DNA of 64,000 nucleotides from Mycolicibacterium sp. BiH015 (GTDB taxonomy: Bacteria; Actinomycetota; Actinomycetes; Mycobacteriales; Mycobacteriaceae). Both the position numbers and the translations under genes were made by a program. The DNA lies in the NCBI RefSeq assembly GCF_027706845.1, contig NZ_JAQGCZ010000002.1:248001-312000 (forward strand). The letters run 5' to 3'. Below the pieces are notes generated by a model, which saw only the letters and a program-made list of their open reading frames with translations, was not told the origin of the DNA and did not search any database. Positions 36,079 to 43,772 of the stretch are shown here, piece after piece. How positions within the stretch are numbered: position 1 is the stretch's first letter; each line of letters opens with the position of its first letter.

Positions 36079-37044
36079 TTGACGATCAAATCGGCGATCG
36101 CAGCCATGCTGGCTGCGTCGCTACTGCTGACCGGATGCCAAAAATCTGAGCAGCCCCCAGCCGCGCCTGCCTATCCGTCCGGGCCGGTCACCATGACTGC
36201 GGGCGCCAACCCGGGCAGCGGCTTCGACATCACCATCCGCGCCGTGGTCGACGCGCTGGAGAAGGAGAAGATCGTCGAGGTGGCACTCCCGGTCGAGAAC
36301 CGGCCCGGAAACATCGGCGCCGACTTCCTCGCGACGATGGTCGAGGAGTACAAGGGCCGGGACGATCAGGTGTCGGTGACGTCGCTGTCGATGATGATGA
36401 ACGAGTACCGCGGCATCTCCGAGTACGGATACCGCGACGTCACGATGATCGCGCGCCTGATGACCGAGTACTACATCGTCCTCACCGCACCCGGGGCGCC
36501 GTATCAGAACCTGAGGGATCTTCTTTCGGCAGTCCGTGACGACCCCGCCGCCGTCGCAGTCGGTGCCGCGACCGACGACCAGGCCCCGTTCGACCTCCTG
36601 GTGACGGCCGCGGGGGGAGACCCCGCACGCATCAACTACGTCAGCTTGGAAGGTGGAGCCGAACAGGCCGCTGCGCTGACGGCCGGGCAGATCGACGTCG
36701 CGATCGCCGGCGTCAGCGAAGTCGTCGATTCGCTGGCGTCTGGTGCCTTGAAACCGTTGGGCGTGCTGTCCGAGGAGCGGCTACCCGGACTCGACGCGCC
36801 GACCGCGCGGGAACAGGGTTTCGACGTCACGCTGTCGAATTGGCGCGGGCTCTACGGGCCGCCGGCGATGCCCGATGTCGCGGTGAAGTACTGGCAGGAA
36901 GCTCTCGCCAGGATGGTCGAGACGCCGACGTGGAAACAGACAGCCGAGCGCAACCAGTTCACGACCACCTTCATGGTCGGTGACGAGTTCCAGAAGTTCC
37001 TGGCCGAGACGCAGGCCGATCTCAACGCGGCGCTGGCGAGTTAG
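36079..37044 (+). CDS. Tripartite tricarboxylate transporter-type binding lipoprotein (Bug family)
   Basis: The 321-residue protein has a lipoprotein signal peptide ending in LLTGC and the TctC/Bug fold: YPSGPVTMTAGANPGSGFD at the first binding loop, NRPGNIGADF, and LTAGQIDVAIAGVSEVVDSL. It would bind a carboxylated solute outside the membrane. The partner membrane subunits TctA and TctB are not in this window, so it is an orphan. A TTG start preceded by GAGGAG was chosen; the longer open frame overlaps the phosphatase gene. Confidence 0.82.
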   Translation: MTIKSAIAAMLAASLLLTGCQKSEQPPAAPAYPSGPVTMTAGANPGSGFDITIRAVVDALEKEKIVEVALPVENRPGNIGADFLATMVEEYKGRDDQVSVTSLSMMMNEYRGISEYGYRDVTMIARLMTEYYIVLTAPGAPYQNLRDLLSAVRDDPAAVAVGAATDDQAPFDLLVTAAGGDPARINYVSLEGGAEQAAALTAGQIDVAIAGVSEVVDSLASGALKPLGVLSEERLPGLDAPTAREQGFDVTLSNWRGLYGPPAMPDVAVKYWQEALARMVETPTWKQTAERNQFTTTFMVGDEFQKFLAETQADLNAALAS

Positions 37045-37112
37045 GCGATCCGCCCGCGGGGCCGTGCGGGGGCGCTCAAGGACGTAATGCCGCCGCCGTA
37101 TGGTGGTAACAC

Positions 37113-38069
37113 ATGGATGTCTCCCTCTTGGCTTTCGAATGGACGGACACCAGTAGGCACTGGCTCATCGAGGTTCCCATCAGGATCGTCGCCTACATCG
37201 CCGTTGCCCTCGTCATTCGCTACATCGCACACCGCATGATCGACCGGACCACGATGGCCCGCAGCCGCACGGAGCGCGGCCTCGGCGAGGCGGGTCGTCC
37301 GTCGAGGACGCCGCCCATCGTGCGACGCCTGCGCGACCGTGTGCCGTCCTCGGCGATCAGCGAGCAGGTGATCGCGCGTCGCCAGCAGCGAGCCCAGACC
37401 ATCGGCTCGGTGCTGAAGTCGACGGTGTCGATCGTCCTGCTGATCTGGGTCGTGCTCGCGGTGCTCAACGTGCTCGGTGTGAACATCGCCCCGTTCATCG
37501 CGTCGGCCGGCGTGGTCGGACTGGCGATCGGCTTCGGCGCGCAGAATCTGGTGCGCGATTTCGTCACCGGGGTGTTCATGCTCCTGGAGGACCAGTACGG
37601 CGTCGGCGACACCGTTGACCTCGGTGACGCCGTGGGTGAGGTCGAGAGCGTCGGCCTGCGGATCACCACTGTCCGCGACATCGACGGCACGCTCTGGTAC
37701 GTCCGCAACGGTGAGATCGCCCGGGTGGGCAACATGAGCCAGGAGTACGCCGTCGCGCGCATCGAGGTGCCGGTCGCGTTGAGCGCCGATGTCGACCGTG
37801 CCGAACAGGTCGCCATCGAGGCGGCCGAGGAGGCGGTGTCGGATCCTGCCCTGGCCGGCAAAGTGCTCGGTGAGCCCGAGATGCTCGGTGTGCAGGAACT
37901 GTCCCCGGACCTCATCAAGCTGCGGATGACGGTGAAGGTGCGCCCGAACGCGCAGTGGTCCGTGCAACGCAAACTGCGGCGGGCGATCCTGCGCGCCTAC
38001 GACGAGCACGGCATCGACCTGCCCTACCCGACAGGCCGCATGCAGGCCGTCGGCGATCAGGCCATGTGA
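37113..38069 (+). CDS. MscS-family mechanosensitive channel
   Basis: The 318-residue protein has membrane helices around residues 15-40 and 100-130, then the MscS pore-lining and hinge segment PFIASAGVVGLAIGFGAQNL and FVTGVFMLLEDQYGVGDTVD, followed by the beta and alpha/beta cytoplasmic vestibule. It should open on membrane tension to release solutes during hypo-osmotic shock. It has fewer helices than E. coli YnaI-type channels. It is on the same strand as the upstream lipoprotein, 68 bases away. Confidence 0.9.
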   Translation: MDVSLLAFEWTDTSRHWLIEVPIRIVAYIAVALVIRYIAHRMIDRTTMARSRTERGLGEAGRPSRTPPIVRRLRDRVPSSAISEQVIARRQQRAQTIGSVLKSTVSIVLLIWVVLAVLNVLGVNIAPFIASAGVVGLAIGFGAQNLVRDFVTGVFMLLEDQYGVGDTVDLGDAVGEVESVGLRITTVRDIDGTLWYVRNGEIARVGNMSQEYAVARIEVPVALSADVDRAEQVAIEAAEEAVSDPALAGKVLGEPEMLGVQELSPDLIKLRMTVKVRPNAQWSVQRKLRRAILRAYDEHGIDLPYPTGRMQAVGDQAM

Positions 38070-38076
38070 GAGCGGC

Positions 38077-38568
38077 TCACCAGCCCGCCGACCCGGGGCC
38101 GCCCTTGAAGGGGCCTGCGATCCAGCTGGTGATCCAGCCGCCGTAGAACCCGCCCGGCTGAGGCACCACCTCTTCGCCGTTGACGGTGCATCGGTCGACC
38201 AGGCTCGCCATCACTGCGACCGCTCCGGTGAGCTCGACGAATGGAGCCGACGGTGCGGGATATGTCCACGCCGCCCGCCGGGCGACGGCAGCGGGAGTCA
38301 CCAGGTCGAAGTAACTGGCCTGGCCTTTCCATTCGCACCACGACGACCCGGTCGTGGGCCGCAGTGATCCCTCGACGAAACACCCCGGTGGAAGGTAGTA
38401 GGTCGGCGGGTGGCTGGTTTCCAGAACACGCCACGCCGTGTCCGTCGCCGCCACGGTCTGCCCCCCGAGTTCGACCGTGATCGAGCCGGCGAAGGGTTCC
38501 AACCGAGGCGGACGCGGGTAGTCCCACACCGACTCTTGACCTGGGCGTGGCTTATCGGGAACGGGCAT
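38077..38568 (-). CDS. DUF427-domain protein
   Basis: The 163-residue protein is a single DUF427 domain: FAGSITVELGGQTVAATDTA, LETSHPPTYYLPPG, then SWCEWKGQASYFDLV and AAWTYPAP. Structures of the family show a small beta fold, yet its reaction is unknown. It is a separate minus-strand gene between MscS and the POT transporter, ending seven bases from the MscS stop. Confidence 0.85.
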   Translation of the reverse strand: MPVPDKPRPGQESVWDYPRPPRLEPFAGSITVELGGQTVAATDTAWRVLETSHPPTYYLPPGCFVEGSLRPTTGSSWCEWKGQASYFDLVTPAAVARRAAWTYPAPSAPFVELTGAVAVMASLVDRCTVNGEEVVPQPGGFYGGWITSWIAGPFKGGPGSAGW

Positions 38569-38606
38569 GACCCGAGTCTAGGAACTCGCTGAGAGGGGTG
38601 GGAACG

Positions 38607-40070
38607 GTGCAGGCTGTCCCAATGACGACTCGTGAGCACACCACATCGCGCACGTTGTTCGGTCACCCGATCGGGCTGACCAATCTGTTCGGCGTCGAAC
38701 TCTGGGAACGGTTCTCCTTCTACGGGATGCTGACCATCCTGGGGTATTACCTCTATTACTCCGTCACCGAGGGAGGGCTTGGCCTGCCGCAGTCCACCGC
38801 GACGGGCATCGTCGGCGCCTACGGAGGATTGGTCTATCTGTCGACTGTCCTGGGCGGCTGGATCGCCGACCGCCTTCTCGGCATGGAGCGCGCGGTGTTC
38901 TACGGCGGTGTCGTCGTGATGGTCGGCCACATCGCCCTGGCCGTCCTTCCCGGCCTCGCCGGCGTCGGCGTCGGCCTGGTGTTCGTCGCGCTCGGCTCGG
39001 GAGCGTTGAAGGCGAATGCGTCCTCACTGTTGGGCACGCTCTACGAGAAGGGAGACGTGCGCGCCGACGGTGGCTTCACCCTGTTCTATCTGGGGATCAA
39101 CCTGGGAGCGTTCATCGGCCCGTTGGTCACCGGTCTGCTGCAGACCAATCTCGGGTTCCACTACGGCTTCGGAGCGGCCGCGATCGGGATGGCGCTGGGA
39201 CTGGCGCAGTACATCTTCTTCCGGCGCAACCTCGGAGACCACGGGCGGGTCGTGCCGAACCCGTTGCCGCGCAACGCTGTCGGCAAGACCGTCGGGGTGT
39301 TCGTGGCGGTACTCGTGGTCATCGGTGCGGCGGTCGCCCTGAGGTTGGTGACCCTCGCGAACTTGTCCCAGGTCACGACCGGTGTCATCGTCGTCGCCTC
39401 GATCGCCTACTTCGTGGTGTTCCTTCGAAGCCCGAAAGTTACTGCTCCGGAACGGGTCCGGGTCCGGGCATTCATTCCGCTGTTCGTCGCGAACGCCGTT
39501 TTCTGGTCGCTGTTCCAGCAGATCTTCACCGTGCTCGCGGTGTACTCCGACGAGCGGATGAACTGGTCGATCTTCGGGTGGGTCGCGCCGTCGAACTGGA
39601 TCGGGTCGATCGAACCGGTCTGGATCATCGCGCTGTCACCGTTGTTTGCGATCCTGTGGACGCGACTGGGCAACCGGGCGCCCACCACGCCGCGCAAGTT
39701 CTCCTACGGTGTCATCGGCATGGGCCTGGCGTTCCTGTGCTTCGTGCCTCTTGCCGGCGTCAGCGCCGTGCCGGCGCTGGCGGTGCTGGCGATTCTGGGC
39801 GTCTTCGCCGTCTCGGAACTGCTGTTGTCGCCGATCGGGCTGTCGATCACCACCAAGCTCGCGCCTGAGGCGTTCCGCGCGCAGATGATGGCGCTGTATT
39901 TCTTCTCGGTCGGTATCGGCACGTCCATGTCCGGTGTCCTCGCCGGCTACTACGACACCTCCCGTGAGGCAGCCTATTTCGGCATCCTCGGCGCGGTCGC
40001 AGTCGCCGTGGGCGTGGTTGTGTTCGCCATCTCGCCGTGGATCAGCCGCCAGATGGCGGGCGTTCACTGA
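38607..40070 (+). CDS. POT-family proton-coupled oligopeptide transporter
   Basis: The 487-residue protein has the POT signatures GVELWERFSFYGMLTILGYY in helix 1 (the ExxER-type proton-coupling motif) and FTLFYLGINLGAFIGPLVTG (the PTR2 motif FYxxINxG) plus about 14 helices. It imports di- and tripeptides. Three starts are possible (GTG 38598, GTG 38607, ATG 38622); GAGAGGGG upstream best fits 38607. Its last seven bases overlap the convergent phosphatase. Confidence 0.92.
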   Translation: MQAVPMTTREHTTSRTLFGHPIGLTNLFGVELWERFSFYGMLTILGYYLYYSVTEGGLGLPQSTATGIVGAYGGLVYLSTVLGGWIADRLLGMERAVFYGGVVVMVGHIALAVLPGLAGVGVGLVFVALGSGALKANASSLLGTLYEKGDVRADGGFTLFYLGINLGAFIGPLVTGLLQTNLGFHYGFGAAAIGMALGLAQYIFFRRNLGDHGRVVPNPLPRNAVGKTVGVFVAVLVVIGAAVALRLVTLANLSQVTTGVIVVASIAYFVVFLRSPKVTAPERVRVRAFIPLFVANAVFWSLFQQIFTVLAVYSDERMNWSIFGWVAPSNWIGSIEPVWIIALSPLFAILWTRLGNRAPTTPRKFSYGVIGMGLAFLCFVPLAGVSAVPALAVLAILGVFAVSELLLSPIGLSITTKLAPEAFRAQMMALYFFSVGIGTSMSGVLAGYYDTSREAAYFGILGAVAVAVGVVVFAISPWISRQMAGVH

Positions 40071-41692
40071 TCGGTGAGCTTGACCCGGGCCACCGTCGAC
40101 AGTTCGTCGTTGTCCTCGGGTTGTTCGAAGAACACCTCCGCGAAGCGGCCATGCGCTTCCAGGCTGGCGATCGTGTTGCCGAACTGTGGCCCGCTCAGGT
40201 TTGCCCAGGTCATCGGCAGATCGGGCGAACCCGCGCGCTTGGCCCAGCGCCGGGTCAGGCGCGCGACCCGCGGTGACCAGGCGAACTTGAAGGCCGGTTT
40301 GACGGGAGCGGGCACATAGTTGTGGACAGGCGAGCACACCAGTTGGTGCACCTTCGTCTCACCCGTTTCTCGGAACAGCGCACGCGCTGCGTAGCTGTGG
40401 TGGACGTCTCCGGAGAGCACCGAGATCGTCGCCGGTGAACTCTGTGCCGCCGCTTCGATCATGCCGCTGAAGCGCAGGAAGGACTGCAGGAATGCCGGCC
40501 AATGCTCCAGATCCGCTGCCTGCCGGATCTTCTCGGCGATCGTGCCTCGCAGGCCGGGGCGGTCTGCGGCAATCTCGTTGATGATTTGCAGGTCCCCGAG
40601 CGCAGGCGGGAGGAGCCACGGCAGCGACGATCCGATGAGCAGATGGTCCACCGAGTCGAGGTTGTCGGCGACCTGCTCTTCGACCCACCGAAACTCCCGG
40701 TCCCCGAGCATTTTCCGGTCGCCGCTGTCGAGGATCCGGGCGTTGCGGGAATCCACCATGACAAGGCGGCTGCGTCCCAGATCCCATCGGAAGCTGAATC
40801 GCAGACCCTTGTCGCCGTCGACCTCGTAGTCGGCGCGGTCGGCCAGTTCGACCAGAAGGGGCCAGCAGTCACCCTCGGCGGCCATCACCTTCTGGTAGTC
40901 CTCGTCGGCCGCCAGTTCGGCGGGACTGAGATTACCGAGATGCTGATACACCCAGTAGGACCCGAGCCCGGCATGAATTCGGTCGCGCCACCACGGCTTC
41001 TGGTTGACTTCCGCCCTCCACGGCGCGGAGGTGTTCCAGTCGTCGCGGATGTCGTGATCGTCGAAGATCATCGCGGTCGGCAACGTCGAGAGGATCCACC
41101 GAATCTCGGGGTCGCCCCACGTGTGCCGGTAGAGCCGCTCGTACTCGGTATAGGTCACGACTTCGTCCGGCGGCCGCCGCTTGGAGGTCCGGCGGCCGGC
41201 CAGCTGGCGACGGGCGTCGGGAGTCAGTTCGTCGGCGTAGACCTGATCCCCGAGCAGTATCAGCGCGTCCGGCAACTCTTCGACCGGCATCGATGTCAGG
41301 CGGGTGGCGAAGCAATCGAGCGCGTCGAGTCCGAGCTTGTCGTCCAGCTTTGCGTCACCGGTTTTCGGATAGCGGCATGAGCCGAAGATGACCTTCAGTC
41401 GATCGGCGGTCCTGGGGCCTCGTGTCCTGATGACGCTGGGCGGAAACTCCGAGTCAGGTTCGGGCCAGGCCTTCACCCCGTCGATGCGCACCTCGTACTG
41501 GAACACCGAGTCGGGGGCCAACCCCTCGACGACCACCAATGCGTAGTGACACTGGTCGACTTGAAATGTTTTCGCGGAACAGCCGAGTATCTCGACTTCC
41601 GCCGGTGCGTCGGTCTGCACCCACACCACGGCGGTCGTCTCGCCGACATGTCGCAGCACCGGGCCCAGAGCAAGAGTCACCCGATCCACCAT
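40064..41692 (-). CDS. PhoD-family alkaline phosphatase/phosphodiesterase
   Basis: The 542-residue protein has the PhoD metal-site motifs in order: FGSCRYPKTG, LILLGDQVYADE, MIFDDHDIRDDW and SVLSGDVHHSY. It lacks a signal peptide that I can see, so it is of the shorter, possibly cytoplasmic subtype without the Tat leader of Bacillus PhoD. Expected substrates are phosphomonoesters or diesters. The Nudix gene starts further upstream on the same strand, with only six bases between them. Confidence 0.88.
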   Translation of the reverse strand: MVDRVTLALGPVLRHVGETTAVVWVQTDAPAEVEILGCSAKTFQVDQCHYALVVVEGLAPDSVFQYEVRIDGVKAWPEPDSEFPPSVIRTRGPRTADRLKVIFGSCRYPKTGDAKLDDKLGLDALDCFATRLTSMPVEELPDALILLGDQVYADELTPDARRQLAGRRTSKRRPPDEVVTYTEYERLYRHTWGDPEIRWILSTLPTAMIFDDHDIRDDWNTSAPWRAEVNQKPWWRDRIHAGLGSYWVYQHLGNLSPAELAADEDYQKVMAAEGDCWPLLVELADRADYEVDGDKGLRFSFRWDLGRSRLVMVDSRNARILDSGDRKMLGDREFRWVEEQVADNLDSVDHLLIGSSLPWLLPPALGDLQIINEIAADRPGLRGTIAEKIRQAADLEHWPAFLQSFLRFSGMIEAAAQSSPATISVLSGDVHHSYAARALFRETGETKVHQLVCSPVHNYVPAPVKPAFKFAWSPRVARLTRRWAKRAGSPDLPMTWANLSGPQFGNTIASLEAHGRFAEVFFEQPEDNDELSTVARVKLTDQ

Positions 41693-41698
41693 AGGCCA

Positions 41699-42202
41699 CT
41701 AGAGCCCGAGCGCCACGGGAGTTGCCGGCGGCCCTTCGATGAGCAACTCTCGCAACAGTTTTGGCAACGCCCGGGGCGAGAACAGCTCGCCGGCGGTATG
41801 GGCGGCATCCATGGCCGCCAAGGGCCACCATCGCTGCTCGACTATCCCTTCGGAATCCGGGTGGCCGGGCGACTCGGGCGGCACACCGCTTGCCGGTGTG
41901 AACTGGTCGACGGGGATCAGGAAATAGTGGTTGACGACGCCGGAGAAGCCCTGCGCGCGCATCCACGGCATCGTGACGCTCTGAATCCACACCAGCCGTG
42001 GTGCGTGGTCGGCGGTCAGGACCAGACCGGTTTCCTCGTGCAACTCCCGGGCGAGCGCCTCGACGTGGGTCTCACCGGGCTCGACACCCCCGCCGGGGCC
42101 GGCCCACACGACGTAGTCGTCGACTCGGTGCCGGGCGAGAAGGACGCTGTCGCCGTCGACGAGAAGTGCGCGACAGGAATGGCGCAACGGCGGGTCGGTC
42201 AC
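41699..42202 (-). CDS. Nudix hydrolase
   Basis: The 167-residue protein contains a full Nudix box, GGGVEPGETHVEALARELHE followed by ETGL (about 36-59), which binds magnesium and splits nucleoside diphosphates linked to another group. It starts with GTG at 42202, and the PhoD gene follows six bases after its stop, so they are probably one operon. Substrate is not predictable. Confidence 0.9.
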   Translation of the reverse strand: MTDPPLRHSCRALLVDGDSVLLARHRVDDYVVWAGPGGGVEPGETHVEALARELHEETGLVLTADHAPRLVWIQSVTMPWMRAQGFSGVVNHYFLIPVDQFTPASGVPPESPGHPDSEGIVEQRWWPLAAMDAAHTAGELFSPRALPKLLRELLIEGPPATPVALGL

Positions 42203-42285
42203 TGTGGAAACGGTAGCCGAGTACGGGTCGATGATTTTTCCGGCTTCGGGGTGTCTGTACCGGCGACAGTGGAAGGAGGGAGTCC

Positions 42286-42618
42286 ATGGTGATCGTTTCG
42301 GGGCACCTCATGGTCGACCCCCGGTTGCGCGGGGCGTATCTCGACGGCTGCGTGGCTGTGGTCGAGCAGGCACGCCGTGCGGCGGGCTGCCTCGACTTCG
42401 CGATCAGTGCCGACGTGATCGACGCCGGCCGGATCAACGTGTACGAACGCTGGGAGTCGCAGGCCGCGGTGGACGCGTTCCGCGGCAGCGGGCCGAGCGA
42501 CGAGCAGCAGGTATCGATGCTGTCGGCCGAGGTGTCGGAATATGACGTGGCGGACATACGGATTCTCTCCGGCGGCACGGACGGGGGCGAAACCGTCCGC
42601 ATTTTGCGCGATCACTGA
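42286..42618 (+). CDS. ABM-domain (antibiotic biosynthesis monooxygenase-like) protein
   Basis: The 110-residue protein has the dimeric alpha/beta-barrel pattern: VIVSGHLMVDPRLRGAYLDG, CLDFAISADVIDAGRINVYE and RWESQAAVDAFRGSG. GGAGGGAG lies just before the ATG. Members act as cofactor-free monooxygenases, haem-degrading proteins or quinol enzymes; none can be preferred. The last residues extend past the usual domain. Confidence 0.8.
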   Translation: MVIVSGHLMVDPRLRGAYLDGCVAVVEQARRAAGCLDFAISADVIDAGRINVYERWESQAAVDAFRGSGPSDEQQVSMLSAEVSEYDVADIRILSGGTDGGETVRILRDH

Positions 42619-42686
42619 TCCGAATAACGAAACAACTTTGGCCATATACCGCGGATGAATTGACGCACACGTAATAGCATTCGCCC

Positions 42687-43610
42687 ATGACGCAGGCAAC
42701 GACCGATGCCGAGGGCAGTCCTGACGGTAAACACAGTGCGGCGGAGTCGCCCAAACGGGGCCCCGCAGCGGCGATCGTGGTCGTCCTCGTCGTGGTGCTG
42801 CTCTACGCGGCTTCGGTGTTCGCCTACTGGTTCTTCTCCGGATCGGCCCGCGAACTGGACAGCCCGGACTTTGGCGACGGCTCCGAAACCGTCGTGCTGG
42901 TGACCGTCACCGGCATCAAGACCCTGGACAACAAAGTCGATGCGAAGGTGCTCGTCATTCCCGAGGACGGGCTGACCGATCCTCGGCTCGACGTGTTGAC
43001 CGAGGATCTCTCGGTGCGGTTGTACCCGTGGAACACGTTGGGAGATCTGAATTTCCCCGCCGGTGCCGCACCGGCCGAGGTGACAACGACCATCGATGTC
43101 AGCGGGGACCCCACCACGTGGCCCTTCGATGCCTATAAGACGGACGCGATCAGCGCCGACGTGCTGGTCGGGGAGGGTGACGCCCGCGAATTCCAGCCCG
43201 CGCGCGTCGAGATCGAGGCAGCAATCCAGGGGTGGGACATCTCGAGCGAAATGGTTCCGCCGTCGCCGCAGTCCTATTCACAGGCCGGCGACGAAGCCGT
43301 ACAGCTCACCTTCAAGCGCGCGCTCGGCCCGCTGGCTTTCGACATCGGTATCTGCCTCGTCCTGATCATGCTGCCGACACTGGCGCTCTATACCTCACTG
43401 AAGGTCTTCTTCAGGAGAAAAGAGTTCCAGATGCCGTTCCTCACCTGGTATGCGGCAATGCTGTTCGCGGTCGTTCCGCTACGCAACATTCTTCCCGGGG
43501 CACCGCCCCCGGGCGCGTGGATCGACATCCTGCTGGTCATGTGGGTCATCATCGGGTTGGTTGCCTCGATGCTCGTCTACGTCGTGATCTGGAAGAAGCG
43601 GATCGACTAG
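42687..43610 (+). CDS. DUF4436 membrane protein
   Basis: The 307-residue protein has one N-terminal span (about 25-48), an extracytoplasmic domain of about 160 residues with a VTGIKTLDNKVDAKVLVIPE strand pattern, and three C-terminal spans (LAFDIGICLVLIMLPTLALY onward). This layout and the PFDAYK motif match DUF4436, a family frequent in mycobacteria with no known role. A -10-like TAATAG stands about 15 bases before the ATG. Confidence 0.8.
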   Translation: MTQATTDAEGSPDGKHSAAESPKRGPAAAIVVVLVVVLLYAASVFAYWFFSGSARELDSPDFGDGSETVVLVTVTGIKTLDNKVDAKVLVIPEDGLTDPRLDVLTEDLSVRLYPWNTLGDLNFPAGAAPAEVTTTIDVSGDPTTWPFDAYKTDAISADVLVGEGDAREFQPARVEIEAAIQGWDISSEMVPPSPQSYSQAGDEAVQLTFKRALGPLAFDIGICLVLIMLPTLALYTSLKVFFRRKEFQMPFLTWYAAMLFAVVPLRNILPGAPPPGAWIDILLVMWVIIGLVASMLVYVVIWKKRID

Positions 43611-43772
43611 CCGCGGTCGGTGTCCGAGCTGATCGTCGAATTTGCCTCTGCAAACTGATTGCGGTGGCTTTCCGCAGGCCGAAGCCCGAGTTTCGATGCT
43701 CGTCGCCGGAATGTCCGGAAAGTTTGCTGAGCGATGGTACGTTCCTCGCTGAGCGCAATGTGAGGGGTCACT

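Noticed and set aside
43611..43772. Riboswitch, such as a c-di-AMP type, before the secreted M4 protease
   Set aside because: I saw a repeated GCTGAGCG and a short CCGG palindrome but none of the conserved sequence blocks of a known riboswitch.
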